DNA from: Roseicyclus sp. | GTDB lineage: Bacteria > Pseudomonadota > Alphaproteobacteria > Rhodobacterales > Rhodobacteraceae | Reading direction: 5' to 3' | Assembly: GCA_018401965.1 (NCBI GenBank) | Contig: JAGYJU010000020.1 | Span: 186,001 to 250,000 of the forward strand | DNA length: 64,000 nt | Part shown: piece after piece, positions 45,345-54,624 of the stretch | Layout: each line of letters opens with the position of its first letter | Position numbering within the stretch: the stretch's first letter is position 1 | Made by a program: the position numbers and the translations under genes | The notes under the pieces: model-generated | What the model saw: only the letters and a program-made list of their open reading frames with translations | Told to the model about the DNA's origin: nothing | The model's database searches: none

Positions 45345-48300
45345 TCCGCGCCGCAGAACCCGCTGATAGACCTGGTGCAGCGCCTGCGCCTGGGCCTGTG
45401 CGGGCCGCAGATCGGGCCGGGTGGCCGGCGGGGCGCGGAACCGGTCAGGATCGGCGTCGATCCGGGCCAGGCAGGCTACCAGCGCGTCGGCGTTCGACAC
45501 ATCCACCACGAAGCCGTTTTCGCCCTCGACCACATCCCGCCCGATGGCCCCGCGGTCAGATGCCACGACCCAAAGACCCAGCGCCAATGCCTCGCGGGTG
45601 ACAAGACCATGGCTTTCCGGCCAGATCGAGGGCGCAAGCAACACGTCGATCTGGCCGTAAATCACCCCGACCTGATCCAGCGGCAAACGCGGCAGCATCA
45701 AGACCGGTGTGCCGTTCCAAGTGTCGCGCCGGGTCTGGCCGCGCGGCAGGGCGTGATCGACGATCACCAGGTCCAGGTTTTCGAACCGCCGGGCATGGAT
45801 CGCCGCGCGCAACAGCGCATGGCCCTTGTGCCGCGACGCGCCCCCGATCAGCCCAAGGCGCACGCGCCCCTCTGGCCCCGGTGTGAACCGCCGGTCGGGC
45901 AAGCTGGACACCCCGTTTTCCACGGTTTCGACCCGTTCGATCCCGGCTTTGCGGTGCAGATCGGCAAAACTGTCAGACACCGCCAGCACCGCCGCTGCAC
46001 AGGCCAGCCCACGGCCGGTGATGGTTGCACGCTCTGGCAAAGGGGCTGCCCCAGCCTGAAAATCGTAAATCTCTGCGACGCCTTCGGGCGACACCACGAA
46101 CTGATTGGGCGACACCCACCACCCATCATGCAGCGTGACCACGTAGGGCAGGCCGCGATGGCGCAGCCTGTCGACCACCGAGGCCGTCAACCGCTGGATG
46201 CAATGCAGATGCACCAGATCGGGGCGGATGCGGTCCAGCAGGCGGTCGAACACATCGCCCATCCGGTGATCGCGCACCTCCATGTTGGGCACCCCGTTGC
46301 GCGCCGTGATGGTCCAGACCCGCGCCCCGTCGCGGGCATGGCATCTGACCTGATGGGGTGTTTCCCCCCCTTCCAGCGTGGCGATCACGTCAATTTCGTA
46401 GCTGTCGCCATAAAGCCGCAAAAGATCGCGGACATTGTCCTGCACCACCCGCGTGGCCCCGCCGATATCCTGCGGCGGATAGAACACGTTGACGATCAAC
46501 AACCGGGTCTTGGGCGCGGGCAAGCGCGGGCGCACCGCATCGAACATCGCCACGAACCGCGCCCCCATCGCGGGCAGCGCATAGTCGCGCAGCACCACGT
46601 CGCGCGCCGCCCCCCCGATGCGCGCGCGCAGATCGGCATCATCGACCAATCGCAGGATCGCATCGACGAACCCGGCCCGATCCCGCGCCAAGATCCCGGT
46701 CACGCCATCCTCGATCACGTCGCAATGGGTCGCGGTCGGGCTGACGACCGACGGCAGGCCGAACATCGCCGCCTCCATCCACTTGATCTCGCTTTTGGCA
46801 TCGGTGATGACGGACGGGTAGAGCACCGACAGGTTGATATCGGCCTGCGCCACTTCGGCGCAAAAGGCTTCGAAATCCCAGGTCGGCGGCAAGATCCGCA
46901 CGGCAGGATCATCGGCATCCAGATGCGTCAGCGCCGGGAAATCGCCGATGATGCGGATCTCGACCTTGCCGGGGCGCTTGGCCAGAACCTCGGCCAGCGC
47001 GGGGTCCAGCAGCTGCGCAAACTCTGCCTTGTGCGCCTTGGTGCCCGATCCGTAAAAGATCACCACCTTGCCGGGCGCGGGGCGGGGATGCCGCGCGGCG
47101 GCGGCCATCGCGGCCAGATGGGCCGCACCCAGCGCGTTGCGATGCAAGACCACCTGGCCGCTGCGCACCACCCCCGCCATCGCATCACGGATCGTGGGGG
47201 TTGACGCGATCCCGTACTCGCAGATCGCCATCGCATGGCGAAACAAGGGCACGCCGCAGGCGATGGCGGCATGGTCGGTGGCGGTGATCTGGCCCGCGTA
47301 ACTCGCCAAGGGGGGCGGAAACAGGGCGCTGTCGAAAATCAGGTCGTCGCAATCATAGAACGTCGCCAGCCCCTGCTGCGCCGCATCCACCATCAGGTCG
47401 ATGATCGGCAAGAACGCGGGCAGCCGCATGAAGATCACGGCATCGAAATCGGCCAAGCGGGCGCGCAACAGATCCAGATCGAGGCTTTGCAAGAACAGCT
47501 CTGCCGCGAACCCCCCCGCGCGCAGTTGATCGATCTTTTGATCGGCGCGGTACAGCTTGCACTGGTAGAGATCGTCATTGGCCAGCACCGCGACCCGGCG
47601 GATCGGCGCGCTGCGCCGGGGGGTGTCGAAGGGCGGCGTATACAGCGCCAGCGCGCGCGCCAACAGGTCTTGCAGCGACGCCACCGGCATCGTCCCGATC
47701 CGCGCGCCCAGATCGGCCCACAGCATGTTGAACACCGCCGCCCCCAGGTCGCGCCGCCGCCGCCGCAAGGCGACATCGCCAAACATCGTGGCGGGCAGGT
47801 CATCACAGGCATCCAGCGCCTCGGTCAGGCGCCCCTGCACCACCAGCCGTTCGGCCAGCGTGATCCGGTTCGCCCCGATGTCGAAATCGGGCGGCACCGC
47901 CTGGCGCAGCTGAATTTCCGTGCCGATGCGGTTTTGTGGAAACAACAGATCGGCCAGATCAAGGCTGGCGCGCGGATGGCCGGGGTGGCGGTCGATCACC
48001 CGCATCAACAGCCATTCGGCGGCGGCCGGATCGCCGCTGTGGCGCTTGTGGTGCGCCAGGTCGATCAGAAAGGTGGCGATCTCGGGCCAGGTGGCATCGA
48101 ACACCGCCGCGCCGGGGATGGGCACCCGGTCCAGATGGGCCAGCGTGGCGGGCAGGCCCGCATCCGGCGCCAGATCGGCTGATGCCGCCCGGAAGGCGGG
48201 CAGCGCCGCCAGAACCACCGGCGGCAGATCGACACCGGTGCGCATCGCGAACCAGGCCCGCGCATTGGAATGTGCCCCCGCGCGCAGACCGATCCGCGCC

Positions 48301-49010
48301 CAATGCCGCCGCAAGGCGGGGCCATCGGCCTGTGGCAGATCGTCGATCGCGGCATACGCGCAGGCGGCGCGGTAAAAGGCCGGATCAAACACATGGCCGG
48401 GGTGGGGCGGCACGCCGGCCTCCAACCCCGTATCGCAGAAATGCGCGATGGCGCTGGCCCGGTCGAAGCGCGGCACGGGGTGCCCCGCGGCGGCAGCGGC
48501 GACCGCGTAGAATTCGGGATCGAAGATCTGCGCCATCACCGGCCCATGCAGGCCCCGCGCCAGCCACAGATGCGCCTCGGTCAACCATGCGGCGGAGGGG
48601 GCGACACCGGCGCGCACCAGCCGGGAAAGGGCACCCCCAGCCTCAAGATCATCCGGCAAATCCAGCCCGTGATGCACCCGAACAAACCCGGCATCCCAAC
48701 GGTCGGGCCGGGCATCGCGGCCCTCGGCATGGCCGAATTCAAGATAATGAAACGCCGCCTCGCCGGGGCTGGCTACGGCATCGGCCACGTCCGGGTTCTT
48801 GTCCAGGTAGGCCCCAAGGCTGAATCCCTGCCGCAGAATGGCGGCGTTTTCATGGGCCGCCAGAACCGCCTCGGCCCCTTTGCGACGTACCGCGCGGCGA
48901 TATCCGGCCTGCCAGTCAAAGGGCGCATCCTCGCCCTGCAACCGGGCCACGCGCCCCCCCAGCTTGCGCCACGCCTTGGCTGCACCCTGCCCGATCATGA
49001 TAGATCCCAT
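45327..49010 (-). CDS. Large protein with tandem glycosyltransferase domains
   Basis: The protein has about 1227 residues from ATG 49010 (or 48998). Residues 1-400 form a helical region with repeated motifs such as FDPAFYRAACAYAA and DPEFYAVAAAAAGHP, as seen in glycan-assembly proteins. A first GT-4-like unit follows (CKLYRADQKIDQLRAGG; FYGSGTKAHKAEFAQLL; ADINLSVLYPSVITDAKSEIKWMEAAMFGLPSVVS), then a second complete GT-4 (NVFYPPQDIGGATRVVQDN; GLIGGASRHKGHALL; PSIWPESHGLVTREALALG). It probably builds the polysaccharide moved by the neighbouring exporter. It ends 18 bases inside the convergent RTX gene. Confidence 0.88.
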   Translation of the reverse strand: MGSIMIGQGAAKAWRKLGGRVARLQGEDAPFDWQAGYRRAVRRKGAEAVLAAHENAAILRQGFSLGAYLDKNPDVADAVASPGEAAFHYLEFGHAEGRDARPDRWDAGFVRVHHGLDLPDDLEAGGALSRLVRAGVAPSAAWLTEAHLWLARGLHGPVMAQIFDPEFYAVAAAAAGHPVPRFDRASAIAHFCDTGLEAGVPPHPGHVFDPAFYRAACAYAAIDDLPQADGPALRRHWARIGLRAGAHSNARAWFAMRTGVDLPPVVLAALPAFRAASADLAPDAGLPATLAHLDRVPIPGAAVFDATWPEIATFLIDLAHHKRHSGDPAAAEWLLMRVIDRHPGHPRASLDLADLLFPQNRIGTEIQLRQAVPPDFDIGANRITLAERLVVQGRLTEALDACDDLPATMFGDVALRRRRRDLGAAVFNMLWADLGARIGTMPVASLQDLLARALALYTPPFDTPRRSAPIRRVAVLANDDLYQCKLYRADQKIDQLRAGGFAAELFLQSLDLDLLRARLADFDAVIFMRLPAFLPIIDLMVDAAQQGLATFYDCDDLIFDSALFPPPLASYAGQITATDHAAIACGVPLFRHAMAICEYGIASTPTIRDAMAGVVRSGQVVLHRNALGAAHLAAMAAAARHPRPAPGKVVIFYGSGTKAHKAEFAQLLDPALAEVLAKRPGKVEIRIIGDFPALTHLDADDPAVRILPPTWDFEAFCAEVAQADINLSVLYPSVITDAKSEIKWMEAAMFGLPSVVSPTATHCDVIEDGVTGILARDRAGFVDAILRLVDDADLRARIGGAARDVVLRDYALPAMGARFVAMFDAVRPRLPAPKTRLLIVNVFYPPQDIGGATRVVQDNVRDLLRLYGDSYEIDVIATLEGGETPHQVRCHARDGARVWTITARNGVPNMEVRDHRMGDVFDRLLDRIRPDLVHLHCIQRLTASVVDRLRHRGLPYVVTLHDGWWVSPNQFVVSPEGVAEIYDFQAGAAPLPERATITGRGLACAAAVLAVSDSFADLHRKAGIERVETVENGVSSLPDRRFTPGPEGRVRLGLIGGASRHKGHALLRAAIHARRFENLDLVIVDHALPRGQTRRDTWNGTPVLMLPRLPLDQVGVIYGQIDVLLAPSIWPESHGLVTREALALGLWVVASDRGAIGRDVVEGENGFVVDVSNADALVACLARIDADPDRFRAPPATRPDLRPAQAQAQALHQVYQRVLRRGSEHEV

Positions 49011-49125
49011 ACCAACACACTCGTCACACCGATCAGCCATGGCCTGCCACCGGCCCCCTGTCATCCGCCTGCCGCCTTGCAAGCGGCGGGGCCGGTCCCT
49101 AGAACCATCCCGAAGGAGACAGCGC

Positions 49126-50652
49126 ATGGCCACCCGCACCGCCCCCAAACCCGTCATCCTGTGCATCCTTGACGGATGGGGCATCGGGCCAACGCTGGCC
49201 GACAATGCGCCGCACCTCGCCCGCACGCCCAATTTCGACCGGCTGATGGCCACTTGCCCCAATGCCACGCTGATCACCCATGGCCGCGCCGCGGGCCTGC
49301 CCGACGGGCAGATGGGCAATTCCGAGGTGGGGCATACCAACATCGGCGCGGGCCGTGTCGTGGCGATGGATCTGGGGATGATCGACCTGGCGATCGAGGA
49401 TGGATCGTTTTTCGACAACCCGGCCCTGACCGGCTTTGCCAAAACGCTGAAGGCCAGCGGCGGTCGCGCCCATATCGCGGGCCTCGTGTCACCGGGCGGC
49501 GTGCATTCGCATCAGGATCACATCATCGCCGCCGCCCGCGCCCTGACCGATGCCGGGCTGGAGGTGGTGATCCATGCCATCACCGATGGCCGCGATGTGG
49601 CGCCCAAATCCGCCGAGGGCCAGTTGGCCGCGCTGACCGCCGCGCTGCCACCGGGCGCGCGCATTGGCACCGTCTGTGGCCGCTATTTCGCGATGGACCG
49701 CGACACCCGCTGGGACCGTGTCGAAAAGGCCTATCGCCTGATCGTCGCGGGCAAAGGCACGGCCTTTCCCGATGCTGCCAGCGCGATCCGTGCCGCCCAT
49801 CAGGCAGGCATCACCGACGAATTCATCGAACCCGCCATACTGCCCGGCTATGACGGTCTGCGCGATGGCGACGGGCTGTTTTGCGTGAATTTCCGCGCCG
49901 ACCGCGCGCGCGAAATCCTCGCGGCACTGGGTGACCCGGATTTCACCGGTTTCGACCGGGGCACGCGCCCGGCGCTGGCGGCGATGCTGGGCATGGTCGA
50001 TTACTCGAAATCCCATAACCGCTACATGACCGCGATCTTTCCCAAGCAGGAAATCGTCAACACCCTGGCCGAATGGGTCGGCAAACAGGGGTTGCGGCAA
50101 TTCCACATCGCGGAAACCGAGAAATACCCCCATGTCACGTTCTTCCTGAACGGCGGCAAGGAACCCCCGGTTCCGGGCGAAACCCGCTACATGGCGCAAT
50201 CGCCCAAGGTGGCGACCTATGACCTGCAACCCGAAATGTCGGCGGGCGAGGTGACAGATCACCTGGTTGCCGCGATTGGCGAAGGCTACGACCTGATCGT
50301 GGTGAATTACGCCAACCCCGACATGGTGGGCCATACCGGCGACCTGGCCGCCGCCATCGCCGCCTGCGAGGCGGTGGATGCCGGACTTGGCCGCGTTCTG
50401 GCCGCGCTGGACAAGGCCGGCGGCGCGATGATCGTCACCGCCGACCACGGCAATTGCGAAACCATGATCGACCCCGTCACCGGCGGGCCGCACACCGCCC
50501 ATACCACCAACCCGGTGCCGGTCATCCTGGTGGGGGGCCCGGATGGCGCGCGCCTGCGCGACGGCATCTTGGCCGATCTTGCGCCCAGCCTGTTGCAGCT
50601 GATGGGCCTGCCGCAGCCGCCCGACATGACCGGCCGGTCCCTGATCGCATGA
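49126..50652 (+). CDS. gpmI: 2,3-bisphosphoglycerate-independent phosphoglycerate mutase
   Basis: This 508-residue Mn-dependent enzyme interconverts 3- and 2-phosphoglycerate in glycolysis. The metal/phosphoserine motif is LDGWGIG followed by GLPDGQMGNSEVGHTNIGAGR with the catalytic serine in GNSEVGH. VSPGGVHSHQDHI, NFRADRARE and the C-terminal TADHGNCETM and GGPHTAHTTNPVP are also visible. The ATG at 49126 has GAAGGAG upstream. It heads an operon with the EnvC-like gene (ATGATGA overlap), ctpA and rppH. Confidence 0.97.
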   Translation: MATRTAPKPVILCILDGWGIGPTLADNAPHLARTPNFDRLMATCPNATLITHGRAAGLPDGQMGNSEVGHTNIGAGRVVAMDLGMIDLAIEDGSFFDNPALTGFAKTLKASGGRAHIAGLVSPGGVHSHQDHIIAAARALTDAGLEVVIHAITDGRDVAPKSAEGQLAALTAALPPGARIGTVCGRYFAMDRDTRWDRVEKAYRLIVAGKGTAFPDAASAIRAAHQAGITDEFIEPAILPGYDGLRDGDGLFCVNFRADRAREILAALGDPDFTGFDRGTRPALAAMLGMVDYSKSHNRYMTAIFPKQEIVNTLAEWVGKQGLRQFHIAETEKYPHVTFFLNGGKEPPVPGETRYMAQSPKVATYDLQPEMSAGEVTDHLVAAIGEGYDLIVVNYANPDMVGHTGDLAAAIAACEAVDAGLGRVLAALDKAGGAMIVTADHGNCETMIDPVTGGPHTAHTTNPVPVILVGGPDGARLRDGILADLAPSLLQLMGLPQPPDMTGRSLIA

Positions 50653-51782
50653 TGCTGCGCATAGCCCTTGTCGCCGCCCTGTTGCTGACTGGCCCGGCGC
50701 GCGCCGAGCTGGACGCCGCAGCCACCGCCGCACAGGCCGCCGAATTGCTCGAACAGGCGGGCTTTGCCCTGATCGAGGCCGATGGCGCGCGTGACCGTGT
50801 CGAGGCGCTGACCCAGACCGTGCGCGCCTACGAGGAAGGGCTGCTGGCCCTGCGCGAAGGGATCCGGCAGGCGACCTTGCGCGAACAGACCATCCTGGCC
50901 GTGTTCGAGGCGGAACGCGATCGGCTCTCCCGGCTGTTGGGGGTGTTGCACAGCATCGATTCCGCCCCCGCGCCCCTGTTGCTGATGCACCCCGAAGGGC
51001 CGATGGGCACCGCGAGATCGGGCATGATCCTGGCCGAAGTCACCCCCGCCGTGGCGTCACAGGCGCGCGCCCTGCGCCAGCAGCTTGAAGATCTGGCCGC
51101 CTTGCGCGCGATCCAGGACAGCGCGCTGACCCAGCTTGGCCAAGCCCTGAACCGCGCCCAGGATGCCCGCACCCTGCTCAGCCAGGCGATTGCGGATCGC
51201 CGGATGTTGCCCGAGAACTTCATCCGTGATGACGCGGCCATGACCGAATTGATCGACAGCGTCGCCTCGCTTGACGGCCTGGCCGAGGTCTTGGGCACGA
51301 TGCCGGCACAAGATGCGGTGGACCTGCCGGATTTCACCGCCGCGCGCGGCGCGCTGCCGCTTCCGGTTCTGGGCGCACGCCTGCGCAGCTTTGGCGAAGC
51401 CGATGCCGCGGGTGTCGCCCGACCGGGCCTTGTCTACGCCACGCGCCCCGGCGCCCTTGTCACGGCACCCTGGCCCGCGTCGGTGCGCTATGCCGGCCCG
51501 CTGCTGGATTACGGAAATGTCATTATCCTTGAGCCCGAAGGCGGCTATCTGGTGGTCTTGGCGGGCTTGGGCACCCTTTACGTTTCCCCCGGCATGCTCG
51601 TAGCATCGGGGAACGCGCTGGGGTTGATGCCCGATGACACCGGGGCAGACAGCGAAGAATTGATCGTCACGGCGTCGCAAGGTGGTGGCGCCGGGCTGAC
51701 GGAAACGCTTTATATCGAATTGCGGGAAAATGGCGCGCCTGTCGATCCGGCAACATGGTTCATCGAAACCGGGCGCGACTGA
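50649..51782 (+). CDS. EnvC-like murein hydrolase activator (degenerate LytM/M23)
   Basis: The 377-residue periplasmic protein has a signal peptide (MMLRIALVAALLLTGPARA), a long helical coiled-coil part (about 25-200) and a C-terminal LytM domain (GLVYATRPGALVTAPWPASVRYAGPLLDYGNVIILEPEGGYLVVLAGLG). The histidines needed for Zn binding in active M23 peptidases are absent, for example YLVVLAGLG where HxH is expected. It is therefore more likely an amidase activator like EnvC than an enzyme. It overlaps the gpmI stop. Confidence 0.9.
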   Translation: MMLRIALVAALLLTGPARAELDAAATAAQAAELLEQAGFALIEADGARDRVEALTQTVRAYEEGLLALREGIRQATLREQTILAVFEAERDRLSRLLGVLHSIDSAPAPLLLMHPEGPMGTARSGMILAEVTPAVASQARALRQQLEDLAALRAIQDSALTQLGQALNRAQDARTLLSQAIADRRMLPENFIRDDAAMTELIDSVASLDGLAEVLGTMPAQDAVDLPDFTAARGALPLPVLGARLRSFGEADAAGVARPGLVYATRPGALVTAPWPASVRYAGPLLDYGNVIILEPEGGYLVVLAGLGTLYVSPGMLVASGNALGLMPDDTGADSEELIVTASQGGGAGLTETLYIELRENGAPVDPATWFIETGRD

Positions 51783-51800
51783 GACGAAGGATAGGACATC

Positions 51801-53135
51801 ATGAACAAGCTGATCATCGCCGCCATCGGGGGCATCGCAGGCGGGGTCGTGCTCTCCACCCAGGTTGCGGGCCCCCTGATCGCACAGGAAGCCCGCGACA
51901 ATGCCTCGGTCTACGAACAGCTTGACCTGTTCGGCGACATCTTCGAACGCATCCGCGCCAATTACGTCGAAGACGTGGACGAGGCCGCGCTGATCGAAGC
52001 CGCGATCAACGGAATGCTCACCTCGCTCGACCCGCATTCCAGCTACCTGCCCCCCAATGATTTCGACGACATGCAGGTGCAGACGCGCGGCGAATTCGGC
52101 GGTCTCGGCATCGAGGTCACGCAGGAAGACGGGTTTGTCCGCGTCATCGCCCCCATGGATGACACCCCCGCGATGGAGGCCGGCGTCGAAGCCGGCGATT
52201 TCATCACCCATGTCGATGGCGAGGCGCTGTTGGGCCTGACGCTGGAACAGGCGGTCGACATGATGCGCGGCCCGGTCGGGTCGGAAATCGTGATCACCGT
52301 TGTGCGCGAAGGCGCCGATCAACCCTTTGACATCACCATCGTGCGCGACCGGATCCGCCTGACCGCGGTGCGCGCCCGGCTGGAAGGCAACACCGCCATC
52401 CTGCGGATTTCTACCTTCAACGATCAGACCTACCCGAACCTGCAGGACGGGCTGACCGAGATGATCGAAGAGGTCGGCGGCCTTGCCAACCTGAACGGCG
52501 TGGTCATCGACCTGCGCAACAACCCCGGCGGCCTGCTCAGCCAGGCGATCCGGGTATCGGATGCGTTTTTGAACCAGGGTGAAATCGTGTCGACCCGTGG
52601 CCGCAACCCCGAGGACGGCGAACGCTACAATTCCACCCCCGGCGACCTGATCGAGGGGCTCCCGCTGGTGGTGCTGGTCAATGGCGGCTCGGCCTCGGCC
52701 TCGGAAATCGTGGCGGGCGCGTTGCAAGATCACCGCCGCGCCGTGGTCGTGGGCACCAACACCTTCGGCAAGGGATCGGTGCAATCGATCATGCCGCTGG
52801 CCGGTGATGGCGCGATGCGGCTGACGACATCGCTCTATTACACGCCGTCGGGGCGGTCGATCCAGGCGTTGGGCATCGCGCCCGACATCCTGGTCGAACA
52901 GCGCCCCGCGGTCGAGGTGGACGAAGACGAACAGGCCGCCACGACCCGCCGCAACGAAGCCAGCCTGCGCGGGTCGATCGAGAATTCGACCTTGACCGAA
53001 GATCAACGCCGCCTTCTGGAAGAAGAACAGGCGATCGCCGAGGCCACGGCACAGCTGCGCAACGAGGACTACCAACTGGCCTATGCCATCGACATCCTGA
53101 CCGGGCTGAACGCGCTTGGGCCACAGGGCAATTGA
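51801..53135 (+). CDS. ctpA: Carboxy-terminal processing protease (S41)
   Basis: This 444-residue periplasmic serine protease has an N-terminal export signal or anchor (KLIIAAIGGIAGGVVLSTQVAG). The PDZ domain (about 85-165) begins FGGLGIEVTQEDG. The S41 catalytic pair is visible: Ser in NGGSASASEIVAGAL and Lys in TFGKGSVQSIMPL. It would degrade C-terminally tagged or envelope-modifying proteins. It is co-transcribed with gpmI-envC, as in related genomes. Confidence 0.95.
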   Translation: MNKLIIAAIGGIAGGVVLSTQVAGPLIAQEARDNASVYEQLDLFGDIFERIRANYVEDVDEAALIEAAINGMLTSLDPHSSYLPPNDFDDMQVQTRGEFGGLGIEVTQEDGFVRVIAPMDDTPAMEAGVEAGDFITHVDGEALLGLTLEQAVDMMRGPVGSEIVITVVREGADQPFDITIVRDRIRLTAVRARLEGNTAILRISTFNDQTYPNLQDGLTEMIEEVGGLANLNGVVIDLRNNPGGLLSQAIRVSDAFLNQGEIVSTRGRNPEDGERYNSTPGDLIEGLPLVVLVNGGSASASEIVAGALQDHRRAVVVGTNTFGKGSVQSIMPLAGDGAMRLTTSLYYTPSGRSIQALGIAPDILVEQRPAVEVDEDEQAATTRRNEASLRGSIENSTLTEDQRRLLEEEQAIAEATAQLRNEDYQLAYAIDILTGLNALGPQGN

Positions 53136-53139
53136 TCCC

Positions 53140-53619
53140 GTGACCCCCGAAGACATCGCACGCCTGCCCTATCGCCCCTGCGTCGGCGTGGTTCTGACCC
53201 ATGCCGACGGACGTGTCTTTGCCGGGCAACGCGCCGATCTGGAAACCCCTGCTTGGCAGATGCCGCAGGGCGGTATCGACGAGGGCGAAACCCCGCTTGT
53301 GGCCGCCTATCGCGAATTGCGGGAAGAAACCGGTGTCGCGGCAGGCGATGTGCGGCTGGTGGCGGAAACAGCCGATTGGCATCGCTACGACCTGCCGCTG
53401 GAGGTGGTGGCGACCCGCTGGAAGGGCAAATATCGCGGACAGGCGCAGAAATGGGTGCGCTTCGACCTGGCCGCGCCCGACAGCGTCATCGACCTGACGC
53501 ATCAGGACGTGGAATTTTCCGATTGGCGCTGGATGACCGGGGCGGAATTGCTGACCCTGATCGTGCCGTTCAAGCGCCCGATCTATCAGGCGGTGCTGGC
53601 GGAATTCGGGTTGGTGTGA
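53140..53619 (+). CDS. rppH: RNA pyrophosphohydrolase (Nudix)
   Basis: The protein has 159 residues from GTG 53140 (VTPEDIARLPYRPCVGVVL); the open frame extends to 53116. It removes pyrophosphate from 5'-triphosphorylated RNA, starting decay. The Nudix box is complete (GGIDEGETPLVAAYRELREETG), and the RppH-type flanks (WQMPQGGIDEGE; YDLPLEVVATRWKGKYRGQAQKWVRFDL) are present. It ends the gpmI operon. Confidence 0.95.
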   Translation: MTPEDIARLPYRPCVGVVLTHADGRVFAGQRADLETPAWQMPQGGIDEGETPLVAAYRELREETGVAAGDVRLVAETADWHRYDLPLEVVATRWKGKYRGQAQKWVRFDLAAPDSVIDLTHQDVEFSDWRWMTGAELLTLIVPFKRPIYQAVLAEFGLV

Positions 53620-53663
53620 CGGGGTAGGGGTCAGGCGAAAAAAGCAAAGCCCAAAAGCAAAGA

Positions 53664-53683
53664 GCGAACCGTTTCCGGTTCGC
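53664..53683. terminator. Hairpin after rppH
   Basis: GCGAACCG (53664-53671) and CGGTTCGC (53676-53683) form a perfect 8-bp stem with a TTTC loop. No T-run follows, so it may be a Rho-dependent end, an RNA-stability hairpin, or part of the boundary to the foreign-looking segment downstream. Confidence 0.45.
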
Positions 53684-53775
53684 CCCCGCTATCTCGTCCC
53701 AGAGGGGTTTGTCTTGGTAGACAGTGACCGTTGCTCTAAGCTCACACTTGGACATATGCGTTACGGCGGTCACGA

Positions 53776-54447
53776 GTGCAAGATTTTTCAACCCAATCGC
53801 CCGAACTTGTGAAGAGTATGAAGGGATCGTTAAGCGCAGCGCGCTTTAATCGCTACCTCATCTCTTGCGCTGGGGATGAATTACAAGCCCTGCGGCTTTA
53901 TCAATGGAACTCGCTGATTTCGCAGTCATTTTACGTCTATATTCAAAGCTGGGAAATCTGTCTGCGAAACAAGCTGAACAATTTTCTGACTTGGAAATTT
54001 GGCCCGTCTTGGCCCTATGATGAACGCCGCGCCGTGCGCAATCTGAAGGCTGATGATCAACGGCGCATCCGCGATTGCCGTCAACGCCAAGAGGCAAGTC
54101 GCAAACTTGCGCCCGCACCAACCAATGCGATCGTCGCAGACCTTTCAGCAGGGTTCTGGGTATCTCTTCTGTCTTCGAAATACGATGTTCCCTATGCGTG
54201 GCGGCACAATCTGCAAAGGGTATTTCCAAACGACCCTGCGCTTGACCGGGTCGCTGCATGGGAAATTTGCGCCAATGCCCTGACCTTGCGAAATCGCATA
54301 GCGCACCATGAACCGATCTATGATCTGCCTCTGCAACTGCGCCACGGGGATCTACAACGGACGGTGTCAGCCATGTGTCTGGGAACCCATGCTTTTGCGG
54401 ACGCGAACTGTTCATTTCAGGCGGTATTCTCGCAACGTCCGATCTGA
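53776..54447 (+). CDS. Abi-like (HEPN-type) protein, candidate phage-defence gene
   Basis: The protein has 223 residues from GTG 53776; ATG 53818 is an alternative. The pattern MKGSLSAARFNRYL..ALRLYQWNSLISQSFYVYIQSWEICLRNKLNNFL and, at the C-terminal side, LRNRIAHHEPI matches Abi-like proteins with a HEPN fold, in which R-x4-6-H carries RNase activity. Codon use is AT-richer than in its neighbours (ttt, att and gaa are common), which suggests recent transfer. It stands alone between the gpmI operon and dnaE2, with no obvious antitoxin partner. Confidence 0.72.
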   Translation: MQDFSTQSPELVKSMKGSLSAARFNRYLISCAGDELQALRLYQWNSLISQSFYVYIQSWEICLRNKLNNFLTWKFGPSWPYDERRAVRNLKADDQRRIRDCRQRQEASRKLAPAPTNAIVADLSAGFWVSLLSSKYDVPYAWRHNLQRVFPNDPALDRVAAWEICANALTLRNRIAHHEPIYDLPLQLRHGDLQRTVSAMCLGTHAFADANCSFQAVFSQRPI

Positions 54448-54541
54448 GTGTTCGCATCACCCCTCTTTTGCCACATTCCCCCAATCCCTAACCAATCGTA
54501 AAAATGCCTCTGGAACCCATTGATTTCATTGGGCCACCCCA

Positions 54542-54559
54542 TGTCCCACGCGTGGGACA
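54542..54559. promoter_or_regulatory. 18-base perfect palindrome upstream of dnaE2
   Basis: TGTCCCACGCGTGGGACA is a perfect palindrome 66 bases before the dnaE2 start and 38 bases before the SOS-like site. It could be an operator for an unknown dimeric regulator. Confidence 0.5.
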
Positions 54560-54596
54560 CCCTTTTTGGCCGGGTTGCAGCCACCCCTCCCCGAGA

Positions 54597-54611
54597 GAAC
54601 AAAACAGGAAT
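54597..54611. promoter_or_regulatory. Near-consensus SOS (LexA) box GAAC-N7-GAAT before dnaE2
   Basis: GAAC AAAACAG GAAT differs by one base from GAAC-N7-GAAC and ends 13 bases before the dnaE2 ATG, the expected place for LexA control of a damage-inducible polymerase. Confidence 0.65.
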
Positions 54612-54624
54612 ATACTCCCACCCC

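Noticed and set aside
50649..51782. Active M23 endopeptidase
   Set aside because: The Zn-binding histidines of the LytM domain are missing, so an EnvC-like activator role fits better.
53664..53705. GGTTCGC-containing hairpin that resembles a tRNA T-arm, hinting at an att site beside the Abi-like gene
   Set aside because: No complete cloverleaf can be built around it and no direct repeat flanks the segment.
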